Origin: Ichthyophonus hoferi | Taxonomy: Eukaryota > Opisthokonta > Ichthyosporea > Ichthyophonida > Ichthyophonidae | Length of the DNA: 23,531 bases | Assembly: GCA_002751075.1 (NCBI GenBank) | Contig: NAOQ01000331.1 | Location: forward strand, 7,430-30,960 | Direction of reading: 5' to 3' | Shown: piece after piece, positions 1-9,686 of the stretch | Layout of the letters: every line of letters starts with the position of its first letter | How positions within the stretch are numbered: the first letter of the stretch is position 1 | Position numbers and translations under genes: made by a program | Notes under the pieces: model-generated | What the model was told of the DNA's origin: nothing | The model's database searches: none | Seen by the model: the letters and a program-made list of their open reading frames with translations, nothing else

Positions 1-112
1 ACATACATACATACATACATACATACATACATACATACATACATGCATACATACATACATACATACATACATACATACATACATACTATTACATATATAT
101 ATATATATATAT
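1..112. repeat. (ACAT)n and (AT)n microsatellites
   Basis: Positions 1-85 are an almost pure ACAT tetranucleotide array with one GCAT variant near 45. It is followed by an AT dinucleotide run at about 93-112. Both lie inside the GNL1-like intron just downstream of the exon 2 splice donor. Confidence 0.95.
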
Positions 113-122
113 AACCTCCTAC

Positions 123-1985
123 CTATTCGGATCATGTCTGCCAAATCTAGGTTGGTCATGTACCCGTAATACCTCTAGCCTGGTTCGAACCTCTTTCACA
201 TCTTCATATGGGCCGGAATCAATCGCACTTATTGGCTGTTCTGTAGGTCCTCCAGCATGTCTTCCTGATACTTCATTTTGAGCTAAAGAGAAAGAGGTAG
301 TAAGTATATGCAACTAGTTATTGGTGTATTAAAAATCAATACTATTTCTATTGGCTAATTCTGTTTTTTATGCTAGAATGAAGGAATAAGTATAGTGTAA
401 TTGGCTTTTGGTGCATTAAAATTTATTAGCCCAGAGCTATTGGCTGGATTATGTGTAGTTACTGAAGGGGAAGAACTGATTGGATAAAACGATATTATTT
501 ATAAAATGATTGGTATGATTGGATGTTGTATAACATGATAGGCGAATTAAAACACATAAAATTAGATATTTATTAACAAGAGGGTTTAATTGATCCATAC
601 ATGGAAGAGCTTGATAAGTAAGGATTGAGTTAACTTTACAAAGCAAAAATATGATTGGGTAGATTAATAACAATAAAACAATAGATACAAGGCTAGAGAT
701 AGGTTGAAGTACATATAGAGGTATTAAGGTATTGGCCCGTTTACTGATAATTAAGGCCTGGCCCGATTCGAATTAATAAGTTGAGATCAAGGTATCATAA
801 TAGTAAATAAATATATTATGTTGACTTCATATGTAACATAATTGATCTATTAGTATAGTATAATGTAATATAATAAAATATGATATAGTTTAGTATAATA
901 TAGTATGATATAATACATTATAGTATAATATAATATATTATAATGCAATATAATGCAATATAATGCAAGATACAATACAATATAGTCTAATGTAAGATAA
1001 TAGAGTATAATATAATATAATATAGTACAATGTAATACAATACAATATACTATAATATAATGCAATAACCCAGTATATAATAAATATATACCATATACAC
1101 TATCTCTTACTATCATCTGACAATAAAAAATAGAGTGCGGTAAAGTGTACTATATACTAGGCAATAATACATAATCTATAAAATGTACTAGTATAATACA
1201 TATATCTATAAACAATAAACGGTAAACAAATAAGTAATAATAAGTTAAATAATAAATAATAAATAATAAATAAACTATACTAATCAATACTAAATATTAT
1301 ATCATGCTAATGATATATAAAAAACAATAACCGCCGCTGACTATCGCATATATACTATAAGATATATATATATATATATGTATTATGTATTAGTAATCCA
1401 TCGTGTATAATCCATGATACCCACACTAGTATAATCATATACCCACACAAAGACACCAAGCGGTAGAAAGGAAAATAGACAAAGTTGAATAGGATCATAT
1501 GATAGAACATGAACTACAGACAAGGCACAGGAGATAGTAAAGATTAGCATACAAGATGGATGGATGTTATTTTTATACCCAGGTAAACAAGTCACCGACC
1601 ATAACTACATTCATTTTAGAGATACCTAAGTTCGTACGTAAGTACACATTCACACATCCAGGTGTGAATTCACCCACAAGATTACAATGTATATAACATT
1701 GTGTATAAAATTCATAATCTTAATCGTGCAAACAATCCAATAAGGAAAACCTAAACCTTTATGGTATATAATATAACAGAAGATAATATAATAAAGTAGA
1801 GTATAATATAATAAAATATAATAAAGTATAGCCGAAAGATACAATAAACACAGTATATATACACAAACATTACAACACTATGTTATAAATAGTTTACAAC
1901 CTTTGTCCTTCTTAACTAATCGTTTGGCTGATAGCTGTGCCTTTTTAGCCTTGTTACTGAAGGGCTTCTTACGATGCCCACTCAT
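123..1985 (-). CDS. GNL1: GNL1-like GTPase, N-terminal exons 1-2 (partial gene)
   Basis: Two exons read on the minus strand: exon 1 at 1901-1985 (ATG, 28 codons plus 1 nt) and exon 2 at 123-282 (2 nt, 52 codons, 2 nt). The phases match (1 into 1) across a 1618-nt intron with a gttgta donor and a pyrimidine-rich ctctttag acceptor. Exon 1 starts MSGHRKKPFSNKAKKAQLSA, the basic N terminus typical of GNL1 (human begins MPRKKPFSVKQKKKQL). Exon 2 ends PRFGRHDPNR, matching the YDPNRYRLHF region of that family. GNL1 is a circularly permuted YlqF/YawG-type GTPase of the nucleolus and nucleus; the family is linked to ribosome biogenesis. The permuted GTPase motifs and the stop lie off the left edge. 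The exon 2 donor (gtaggagg) sits just right of an (ACAT)n/(AT)n tract. Family recognition is from memory; the splice joins are inferred. Confidence 0.82.
283..1900 (-). other. Intron 1 of the GNL1-like gene
   Basis: This 1618-nt intron holds no exon I can support. At about 320-665 ATTGG (CCAAT on the gene strand) recurs about eight times. At 850-1116 and 1765-1830 the DNA is a low-complexity TATAATGCAA/TATAATA-type array whose open frames translate to monotonous Tyr/Ile/Leu. A short AT run lies at about 1363-1379. Open frames here look like composition artefacts. Confidence 0.6.
850..1116. repeat. TA-rich degenerate short-unit array
   Basis: This is a run of TATAATATAA, TATAATGCAA and TACAATACAA-like decamers with drifting copies. 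A related patch recurs at about 1765-1830. It looks like decayed simple sequence inside an intron. Confidence 0.75.
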
Positions 1986-2109
1986 GTTTTTATTGGGGTA
2001 TATTCAAGTAACACTACAGGTGGTAGTGTTGTTCTTTCTACAGAAGTGAGTAAGTTCAGCTTGGAATAATCAAGTAGTCTGCTAGTACATGCGCCAATAA
2101 TCGCAAACT

Positions 2110-2390
2110 AATCGCAGATTGATCAATTAAATCGGTAGGATTAATATTGATCTCTGAGTAATTATTAGGATTAATATTTGTATTAATCTCTTATTAATCA
2201 TAAAGATTGGTACTGATCATCTCTTATTATTTATTAATATAAACATGATCTCCCATCAATCATAAAGATTACTATTAATCTCCGATTAATTATTAACATC
2301 AGCATTAATATCTAGTATTGATCTCTCAGTAGGCATTGGTATTAGTACTAATATCTGATTAATTGTTAAGATTGGCATTTGTTCAGATAT
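2110..2390. repeat. Degenerate tandem repeat, about 50-bp period
   Basis: Blocks resembling ATCTCTGATTAATTATTAAG followed by ATTAATATT-like text recur five or six times with many substitutions. The sequence alternates between 'atctc' and 'attaat' landmarks at roughly 45-55 bp. It is an old, diverged tandem array upstream of the GNL1-like start. Confidence 0.55.
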
Positions 2391-2536
2391 AACTAGTATG
2401 CATAATAAATTCTTGGAATTAAAGCGTTCAATGCTTTTTTTTTTTTTGCTACAGCTTATTCCTTTATGTTACAAGACTGTTAACTCCAAATGAACACGTA
2501 GTTTAAATTGATTTATCGTGCGTAGTTTTCAAGCAC

Positions 2537-2775
2537 TTAACATAAATGAATTGGCTCATGAGCCATCCATATGAGAACCCGATAGGGTAAGACTAGCGAG
2601 AAAAGAATCCTAGTGGGTCTCTGTGATCTTTTATGAACTGTTCTTATTAGCCAATAAGAATATTTATGATTGGTCCCATTTAGGTTAGAGCGAATGCCAT
2701 CAATGGTTGGAATTAAAGTTGCTTCATTGACACCCTCACTGGCCGGCAGCCAGTCATACACATTGATTTCACTCC
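2537..2775 (-). other. Possible orphan coding exon, unknown product
   Basis: Read on the minus strand, an 80-odd-codon open frame has non-repetitive, protein-like composition (INVYDWLPASEGVNEATLIP is its best part) and ends at TAA 2537-2539. An acceptor-like catacag lies just before 2775, after a pyrimidine-rich stretch. I found no partner exon in 2790-3450 and no AATAAA just downstream. The frame could be a terminal exon, a gene remnant or chance. No family recognised. Confidence 0.2.
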
Positions 2776-3452
2776 TGTATGGGATTTACTACAAGAAATC
2801 AAATTTGTAATAATTGGCCTTTTGGAGCAACTGCAAGCTAGTATTATTGTATTTTACTTTAATTTGTCGAGTTATATTATAATTCATTGTTTTTTACTGT
2901 ATTATATTCTATTATTGGTTTTGTTTTCTATTCTATGATATGATATTTAGGTTGACATTGACTAATTAATTCTAGGTTGTTCCCTAATCTAATACGGCAT
3001 ACTAGATCTTATACAAAAAATATAACTACTTATACAGCGTAGACTATAATGGTTTTGATTATAGTTAATTAATTGATGTGACATTTCTTATTAGTCTATA
3101 TACGGAATACGATATTCCATAACGGGGACTGGGGAACGAAATTATACAATGAGCTGAATAAAGACTTAGAATTTTATTGTGATTCACTGTCTGCTATCGT
3201 CAGCTGTCTTCCAAGATGAATAGGATACGAACTACAACATAGATTGAGAAAGACAGCAATTACAATATTCTATTTTTTAAAAAGTTTTTATTATATATTT
3301 TACTATATATCAATGTATATAAAAATCTGTATCTGCCTATTTATAGATAATGGGTACTAATATTATGAACAAGATAGTCGGTTTGATTTAAAGTCACAAT
3401 TGTAGAAATATTAGCCATACCATAACCCAGCAAATAGTTTGGATTTTCAATA

Positions 3453-3458
3453 TTTATT
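3453..3458 (-). terminator. Poly(A) signal of the ACSL gene
   Basis: AATAAA on the minus strand, about 56 nt past the stop codon. A weaker ATTAAA overlaps the stop itself at 3513-3518. Confidence 0.5.
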
Positions 3459-3513
3459 TACTATCTAACTAGTATTTTATATTATAAAACGCACAGTTAT
3501 TTTTCTTATGCTT

Positions 3514-5571
3514 TTAATTATACAAAGCACTAATAATGTCCTCAAAATTCTTGTAAATTTTGGCTCTTTGCAGTTTCAAACTAGCTGTAACTAACCCACT
3601 CTCTGGAGTCCATAACTCATGCATTATAGAAATCTTTTTAGGAGTTTCAAACTTGGCCAGCTTAACCTGCTTCGCAGTATTATTAATAAACTCTAGCACT
3701 ATCTTGTTAACAGCCGGGTCCTTGCACAACTCTTCGTAGGGCCTGTCTGTGTTAATATTCGCAGCCTTGGCAGCTGCTATCAAGGCGGGCTTCTGAGGGA
3801 CAACCAGGGCCACACAGTAAGAGTAAATGGGATTGGCATGAACGCAGATTTGCTCTACACAGGGGGTAGAATTAAGGGCTGCTTCCACCTTGCCCAGTGA
3901 TACATATTCTCCCTGCTGCAATTTGACTAGATCTTTCTTCCTATCTATGATTTGCAGGGTGCCGTCAGGATGCATCATACCAATATCTCCACTGTGGAAC
4001 CATCTCACCCCCTCACTATCAGTCTTGAAATCCTCAGCTGTCTTCTCTGGCATCTTGTAGTAACCTTGAGACACTGTAGGTCCACTAATACAGATCTCAC
4101 CTCTAGCCCCACCTATAGTGGGATCGTCCTTGTCAGCCACCAGGTAGCCACCCTCAGGCCAGTCAATCAGCTTAAACTGTACAGTAGTTTCAGGTATACC
4201 TACCCGTCCGTACACACCCATGCGGTTGAAATCACCCACCGTAGCCATAGCGCAGGTCTCAGTGAGACCATATCCTTGCACTACGGGGATACCAAAAGCT
4301 ACAGACATGAAGCGCTGAGACTCGGTGGAAAGAGGGGCACCACCAGAGACGAGGCCCTTCAGGCGACCACCTAGAGACTTCTTGAGCTTATTAAACACTA
4401 ACTTGTCCCAGAAACTAATTTTGGCATGGTTGAGAGTTGAACTTCTGGTGTTGGTGTTGTTCTTCTCAAAAATGGAGCCCTTGACTGACAAACCTGTATG
4501 GAACAACTTCTGGACTACACCAGAGGTAGCAGCAATCTTAGCTAGCACACCCTGACGAATACGGTCTATAACGGTAGGTACACAGGCCAAGTAGGTAGGA
4601 CGTAGAGCAAGGATGTCACCTTGAGTACCAGGCTTGATACGAGGGGAAGTGTCAGAAAGGGTGGTAGGAGAGCCATAACCGATCCTGCATCCATAAGATA
4701 TGAAGTACAATTCAGCAATCAGAGCTAGGATATGAGCTAAGGGAAGGAAGCCAAGATAGACGTCTTCACCAGCGATCATGGTAGGGAGACTATCCCCTAG
4801 TCCTCTTAGACCACACATGAGGTTGGTGTGGGTCAATAGCACACCCTTAGGCATACCCGTAGACCCTGAAGTATACATGATAACAGCTAGGTCTTCACTC
4901 ACGGGCACCTTGTCAGGCTGGTTAGAATTAGCTGCACCGTCCGCTAGAATATCATCAAACTTTATAAGTTTGATTGAGTCAGCAAAAGATATAAGCAATT
5001 CTTCCTTGGCATCACCAGTGTAGATAATGGTGGTAAGAGTAGGGGTTGTCTTGGAAATACGCTTAAGCTGCCCCAACAAAGACCCCTCTGTGACAATATG
5101 GGTTGTCTCTGTTTCGTTAATACTATGTAAAATAGCTTCCTCTCCTAACGTGGCATAGATGGTTACCACAGGGCTGCCCATGGCAAACGCAGCGTGAGCA
5201 GCAATCTGCCAGTCCGCACAAGTATTCATATAAATTGAAATATTCTGGTCACTCTTAAGTCCAGATCTTCGGAGTCCACTACCAAAATTAGTGACCCTGT
5301 CAAAAACCTGGGCGTAGGACATCCATTCATAGGCACCAAAGGTAAGCTTCTCGATAGGACGTCCGCTTTTAGGATCCTCTCCCATTTCTCTCTCAATTAG
5401 TTGACGAGTTCCAAATAGAGGAAGAGTGCCATACTTCTTCGCGCAGTTGGGCAAGATTGAGGCGACGGTGGGAAACTCTTCAGGAACACCTCTAAGTCCT
5501 TTGGTAGTTTCCGAGTTTCTAACAACATACTCGTTGGTAGAGTTAGGTACTAGAACGGAGGTCATATGCAT
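3514..5571 (-). CDS. Long-chain acyl-CoA synthetase, ACSL3/4 type, single exon
   Basis: A 685-residue ATP-dependent fatty acid:CoA ligase of the ANL superfamily. It makes acyl-AMP from a long-chain fatty acid and ATP, then acyl-CoA. Visible motifs: P-loop YTSGSTGMPKG (233-243), LPLAH (277-281), GYGLTETCA (433-441), GD of SGDIG (528-529) and the fatty-acyl signature DRKKDLVKLQQGEYVSLGK (543-561). Near the end, WTPESGLVTASLKLQR (654-669) carries the likely catalytic Lys666. The tail and signature are closest to animal ACSL3/ACSL4. Those proteins carry an N-terminal hydrophobic anchor; this one starts MHMTSVLVPN and shows none, so it may be soluble or peripheral. The first Met is used, but Met3 is an alternative. 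There are no introns, unlike the neighbours. The gene has its own CCAAT/TATA promoter and an AATAAA downstream. Confidence 0.96.
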   Translation of the reverse strand: MHMTSVLVPNSTNEYVVRNSETTKGLRGVPEEFPTVASILPNCAKKYGTLPLFGTRQLIEREMGEDPKSGRPIEKLTFGAYEWMSYAQVFDRVTNFGSGLRRSGLKSDQNISIYMNTCADWQIAAHAAFAMGSPVVTIYATLGEEAILHSINETETTHIVTEGSLLGQLKRISKTTPTLTTIIYTGDAKEELLISFADSIKLIKFDDILADGAANSNQPDKVPVSEDLAVIMYTSGSTGMPKGVLLTHTNLMCGLRGLGDSLPTMIAGEDVYLGFLPLAHILALIAELYFISYGCRIGYGSPTTLSDTSPRIKPGTQGDILALRPTYLACVPTVIDRIRQGVLAKIAATSGVVQKLFHTGLSVKGSIFEKNNTNTRSSTLNHAKISFWDKLVFNKLKKSLGGRLKGLVSGGAPLSTESQRFMSVAFGIPVVQGYGLTETCAMATVGDFNRMGVYGRVGIPETTVQFKLIDWPEGGYLVADKDDPTIGGARGEICISGPTVSQGYYKMPEKTAEDFKTDSEGVRWFHSGDIGMMHPDGTLQIIDRKKDLVKLQQGEYVSLGKVEAALNSTPCVEQICVHANPIYSYCVALVVPQKPALIAAAKAANINTDRPYEELCKDPAVNKIVLEFINNTAKQVKLAKFETPKKISIMHELWTPESGLVTASLKLQRAKIYKNFEDIISALYN

Positions 5572-5708
5572 GTCAATGATTAGATAGCAAATACTATTTA
5601 GAATAAGTATTTAATTAAACGGTTCACCTGTTTAGAATAGGTTTAGTAATCACAGAAGTAAGTAAGTCTCAAATGCTTTTAATATACGAAATGGCATCGC
5701 CTATTGCG

Positions 5709-5763
5709 CTTATATACTCGCTTTCTTTGTTCCAATTGGTTAGTTGAAGAAGATCAAAATTGG
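5709..5763 (-). promoter_or_regulatory. CCAAT and TATA boxes of the ACSL gene
   Basis: On the minus strand TATATAAG lies at 5716-5709, about 140 nt upstream of the ATG. CCAAT motifs lie at 5739-5735 and 5763-5759, roughly 20 and 45 nt further upstream. The order and spacing fit an RNA polymerase II core promoter with initiation near 5680. Inferred from motifs only. Confidence 0.5.
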
Positions 5764-8700
5764 TCTATCCGAATCAAGTTTTATCTAATGATTTATTCTC
5801 GGAATGAGACTCGGGATAAATATACTCAAAAGTCACTCCCGATATCTGAATTGAGGAACAAGGATTGTAACACAACATTAAAGCAGATTTTTTTCTATAA
5901 AATACACACACATACATACAAAAATACACACACAAACATATATATCAAGATATAGTCCTACCTGTTGGGGTTGCACAACCTATTCACATATTAGCGCTAA
6001 ATTTTAAAGTATCCAATCAGATGTCAAGTGCGTTTAATACCCGGCTCACACGGCGTTTAGAATGTATGAGATAATATTACCCTTTCGTGCATTAATCATG
6101 GAAATGGGTATAGAATAAGTCGTACATGATGCTCTGACCATGAAAAATGCTTCTATAAACAATTTTTTTTATTAAAAAAAAAGGCAAAACAAAATTACAG
6201 AAAATTATGTACATACACGTGGGTTTTTTTTTAGAAAAAAAATAGTTATACGCCACCATGTGGTCTATTTCACCAGATTAAACGACAATTTTAACTCAAT
6301 AGCTGATTAACTTGTAGTACTCTCATTATTACTATTCACATGCTACAATTACATGTATAGCTTTATTAAAAAAAAAATGGATTTTTTATTGGGAATTTGT
6401 TCTAAAGTTAAAGATAAAGCATGTCCACTAACCCCTTCCCAAACCTGGTAGTTCAGCCAACGATATTTTTCTACTTGTTAAAGGTAGATTGGTTCTTGGT
6501 CAAGTCTTTCCCATGCATACCGATTGCTATTCACGTGTATATAGTTGAAGAATACATATTTTAATGTGAATATACGTGCAGTAAAGTGTGATTTTTTTTA
6601 ATAATAGCAATTAAATATAGCAAAATGGTAGGTCATGTCTTTGTATAAATGCTACTCACCTAATATAATGATAGTAGCTCTAATATCAATCATTGATCAA
6701 AATTTCAGATGTCAACGGCTATGTCCAGATCAGACAACAATGAGTGCCCATTTTCATTCTAGGATATTTATATCATTGTAACAGCTTAGAATAAATTAAA
6801 AAAATTTAGTAGTTATATACGTAACATAGTAATAAAATACACTTGAAATATGAATAGAAAAACAGGCGTGCGAGTAAATCATTTGGATTATCAATAGCAA
6901 TCATTATCAATAGCAATCATCAACAATAGCAATCATCATCAATAACAATCATCATCGATTAATGCAAAATCATTTGCTGTATTGACATGTCAATTCCCAA
7001 TTGTCATGCTGGGTATATTATTGCCAATTTAGTAATCTCCAACTACAAAAATATTGTAAAAAAAAAATAATAACAAATGAATAATAAATAATAATAATAA
7101 ATTTGACTTGCCCGGAAAACAAAACCTTATTTAGTGGTCGCCCAATGGGAGAAGTAAGAGCTAAATATGGCGTGTGCTAAACAGGATAATATAGATTTAG
7201 AAATCTGACCCAATAAGATAATACTATAGTTAGATGGATTGCCTTTTAGAACTCGAATGGCAAGATTGATTCGTACTGATTAGCGATCAAATACATTCAA
7301 TTGTCATTTTTCATCGATTAAACCGTTATATGATATCACTCTCATTTTGTCTCTAACATCCTTCCAGGAGTGGATTGCTTCAACCAAAACATAAAAGCAT
7401 GTTGCTTTTTTATTCTTGTCGCATTAAAATCTGTTGTGCATATGTGTGGTTTATCTATAATTTTGAAAGTTTATTCGTTGTTATATATATTGAATTTTAT
7501 TTACGATAATTACAAACATAAGCATTATACATGCACGGTTTGTCTATATTTCAAGGAGTTTTGTAGTTGCCACATTTATATTTTATAGTTTATTTGCACA
7601 AATTAAAAACATAAGCACAAATACAATCATAATTTTAATTTTCATGGAGGATTTGGTCTCTTGAAGTGTGGTCTGATGGTGAAGACAGAAAAGAAAATTA
7701 CCTTTAATTATATGGGGTTTTGTTATTTTCTTGAATATTAGATTGTATTTGTAAATTTTAATTTCCTTTAATTATAGGTCCAATAAATAGGTATAGATAG
7801 ATATTGTTGTTCCCTTTTTGGCCTGGGAATAAACTTTTTGGGATTATCTATTTATAGATTATATATTATCGATCTATTTTAAAATCACAATCAAATATAA
7901 ATAATTGTGTAATTGAATAATCAATGGATATTACTAAATAAAAAAATTGAATGCAGGAGGTGTTGTGACAGCATGCTACCCTGGCCCAAGGCTTTCCCTT
8001 TAATAATTAATAGTAAGCTCTCCTATGGTACGGGTTAATAGCTTTATCTTTACCTATAGAACAATGCGCTATCCCGCACCATATTGTAAATGACGTACAT
8101 ACTATTATGTGTCTAATTAGACTAAGTTATGCTCTTTAAAGTTTGGGTCTTTGTTAACCAAGTCTACAATAAAAACTTACTTAATAAATCGAGTAGGACT
8201 CTAATAATAAAGTCCAGACCACTAGAATGGACTCCTAGTGTGCCATATGATTTTATTTAAAACCAAATTCAGAGTAGCTTGAAGCTTGACCTCAAATTGG
8301 AGATAAATTGCTAATTGCTTTGGAATACTTGTACATTTAACGTGAACAAAGTTAACGGCTAATTACTTAGCAATTAGTTAAGGGGAATGCAATACATGTT
8401 ACCTACATATGACAAATTTTTCAAACCCCCTTTTGTATTGTAATTCCACTAAATGTAATTAGAATACTAGTTACCCCTGTCCATCTGGATCTTATCAACT
8501 AAGGTCTTAATAGATAGTTGTACATTAGTATTAGGGCAATAAAGTTATCTTAGCAAAATCAAATAGATTTTAAATGTTTTAAACACATGGATGGGCATGG
8601 GGAGTACTACTATGTTTTAATAGGTGTGTTATGGCAGGGTTGTGATACCGAAATAGACTGTATTGTTGAATAATCGTTTTTTATGCTTGCTCAACTTTTT

Positions 8701-9300
8701 ATACTTTTAATAATGTTTCCTCCATCAGTCTCGAGGTTGAAGAACTCTGCTTAGCTGTTTAATAATTTCCGTAGATGATATATCTTATTTGTTTTTGAAT
8801 TTTAAAGTTCCTCAAAAGGTTTTAAATTTTATATAGTAAATTTTACATAGTCGAACAAATTTTAGTGTGTACTTTGTATTTATGTTACAATTTATTAACT
8901 TAAATGAATAAAAAATACCATGACTTTGTTGCTTGATCTACCATATCCCACAAATATTATATCTGAAAGACAATTTTATTTTATATTTTATTTTAATAAA
9001 TCTGACACAACCCACAGCATACTACACTCAGAGCAAAAAAAAAAAAAAAACAATATATATATTAATTTTTTCTATTGTGACTTTATGCGTAAACGTTTAT
9101 ATTTAATATACTAAAAATATAGTATTGAGGAAGGCATGGCCCAAAAAATCTTATGAATTGTAGGACATACCATTATATCAAAAACAAACAGCCAGTCCTG
9201 TACCGCATTTATTGAGTGCTCTTTCAGCCATGCTTTATGGAATATTTGGTTTTAATTCGCACACAGGAAAAAGCAAAAACAGTCCACAAAGAATTAAATA
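5764..9300. other. Gene-poor AT-rich intergenic region
   Basis: No convincing gene on either strand. It contains short A and T runs, a 16-bp tandem array (6889-6960) and scattered short open frames with AT-driven composition. The plus-strand frames at 5704-5955, 7370-7588 and 8920-9114 have no supporting start context, domain or splice partner. A good-looking acceptor (tctctaacatccttccag, ending 7367) is followed by only eight codons and a stop. Confidence 0.55.
6889..6960. repeat. 16-bp tandem repeat, four and a half copies
   Basis: Units of TATCAATAGCAATCAT at 6889-6904 and 6905-6920 are identical. Those at 6921-6936 and 6937-6952 differ by a few bases, and a partial copy reaches 6960. Confidence 0.85.
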
Positions 9301-9500
9301 CACACTTAATGTGGAGCTTTGTTTGGAGGAGAGGGGCGAGGGGGAGGAGGCCCTCTGGTGGCCCAGGAGGTATAGCCCGGTAAGATGGCAAAAAAGCTCC
9401 ACCATGTGGTCTGCCGTGAATTGAGACGGTTATCGACACGGTCACCATTGCATGTTGCACTCTCAGCACGAAGATTGACGGATGACGATCGACTGAGAAA
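9300..9500. repeat. GC-rich island, probable dispersed-repeat fragment
   Basis: This segment is much richer in G, C and CpG than anything around it. It carries a perfect 10-bp inverted repeat: GTGGAGCTTT at 9311-9320 and AAAGCTCCAC at 9393-9402, 72 bp apart. It is open in one plus frame (70 residues) and one minus frame (160 residues), but neither shows a domain. The minus translation includes GRPHGGAF and LAPLLQTKLHIK, text of the kind seen when repeats in invertebrate genomes are conceptually translated. A non-autonomous transposon fragment is my best guess. Confidence 0.4.
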
Positions 9501-9637
9501 AATAAATATAAGTTTTCAAACGTGGGGGTATTGGAATATACATTCATATATATGGAAAGTGTTGGAAAGTCATGGACGTGGGTTAGTCGGCATAAGAGGG
9601 TTTTAAAAAAACAATCAACAGTGGTAGAGTTGACTGC

Positions 9638-9661
9638 GGGGGGGAGGAGGGTGTGGGGGGG
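9638..9661 (+). other. G-quadruplex-type G-run downstream of the lectin gene
   Basis: The plus strand has runs of seven, three and seven G separated by short AGGA and TGT spacers, enough for four G3 tracts. It lies about 20 bp beyond the AATAAA of the minus-strand lectin gene, so the G-rich strand is the template. Confidence 0.6.
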
Positions 9662-9677
9662 AGTGGACCAATAGATA

Positions 9678-9683
9678 TTTATT
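9678..9683 (-). terminator. Poly(A) signal of the lectin gene
   Basis: AATAAA on the minus strand only 3 nt after the predicted TAA at 9687-9689. The closeness supports the inferred last exon. Confidence 0.6.
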
Positions 9684-9686
9684 TTT

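Larger units (their letters stand above)
1986..3452. other. Intergenic region between GNL1-like and ACSL genes
   Basis: This stretch is the presumed promoter and 5' region of the GNL1-like gene (no clear TATA box seen) plus gene-poor DNA. It contains a degenerate ATTAAT-rich tandem array at about 2110-2390, one possible orphan exon at 2537-2775, and a perfect 14-bp palindrome TGGCTCATGAGCCA at 2552-2565. From 2800 to 3450 I see nothing but AT-rich sequence. Confidence 0.55.

Noticed and set aside
850-1116. 88-codon Tyr/Ile/Leu-rich frame
   Set aside because: Pure low-complexity translation of a TA-rich array inside an intron.
3952-5023. Plus-strand frames of 76-140 codons opposite the ACSL gene
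   Set aside because: They are antisense shadows of a fully conserved coding sequence.
6440-6545. Two overlapping minus-strand frames of about 15-25 codons (one with RYAWERLDQEPIYL)
   Set aside because: Protein-like but too short, with no splice sites or signals around them.
7340-7396. Strong-looking plus-strand acceptor followed by EWIASTKT and a stop
   Set aside because: Only eight codons, and no upstream plus-strand exon can be identified.
8683-8754. Signal-peptide-like 23-codon plus-strand frame (MLAQLFILLIMFPP start)
   Set aside because: No donor, promoter or poly(A) signal, and hydrophobic short frames are expected in AT-rich DNA.
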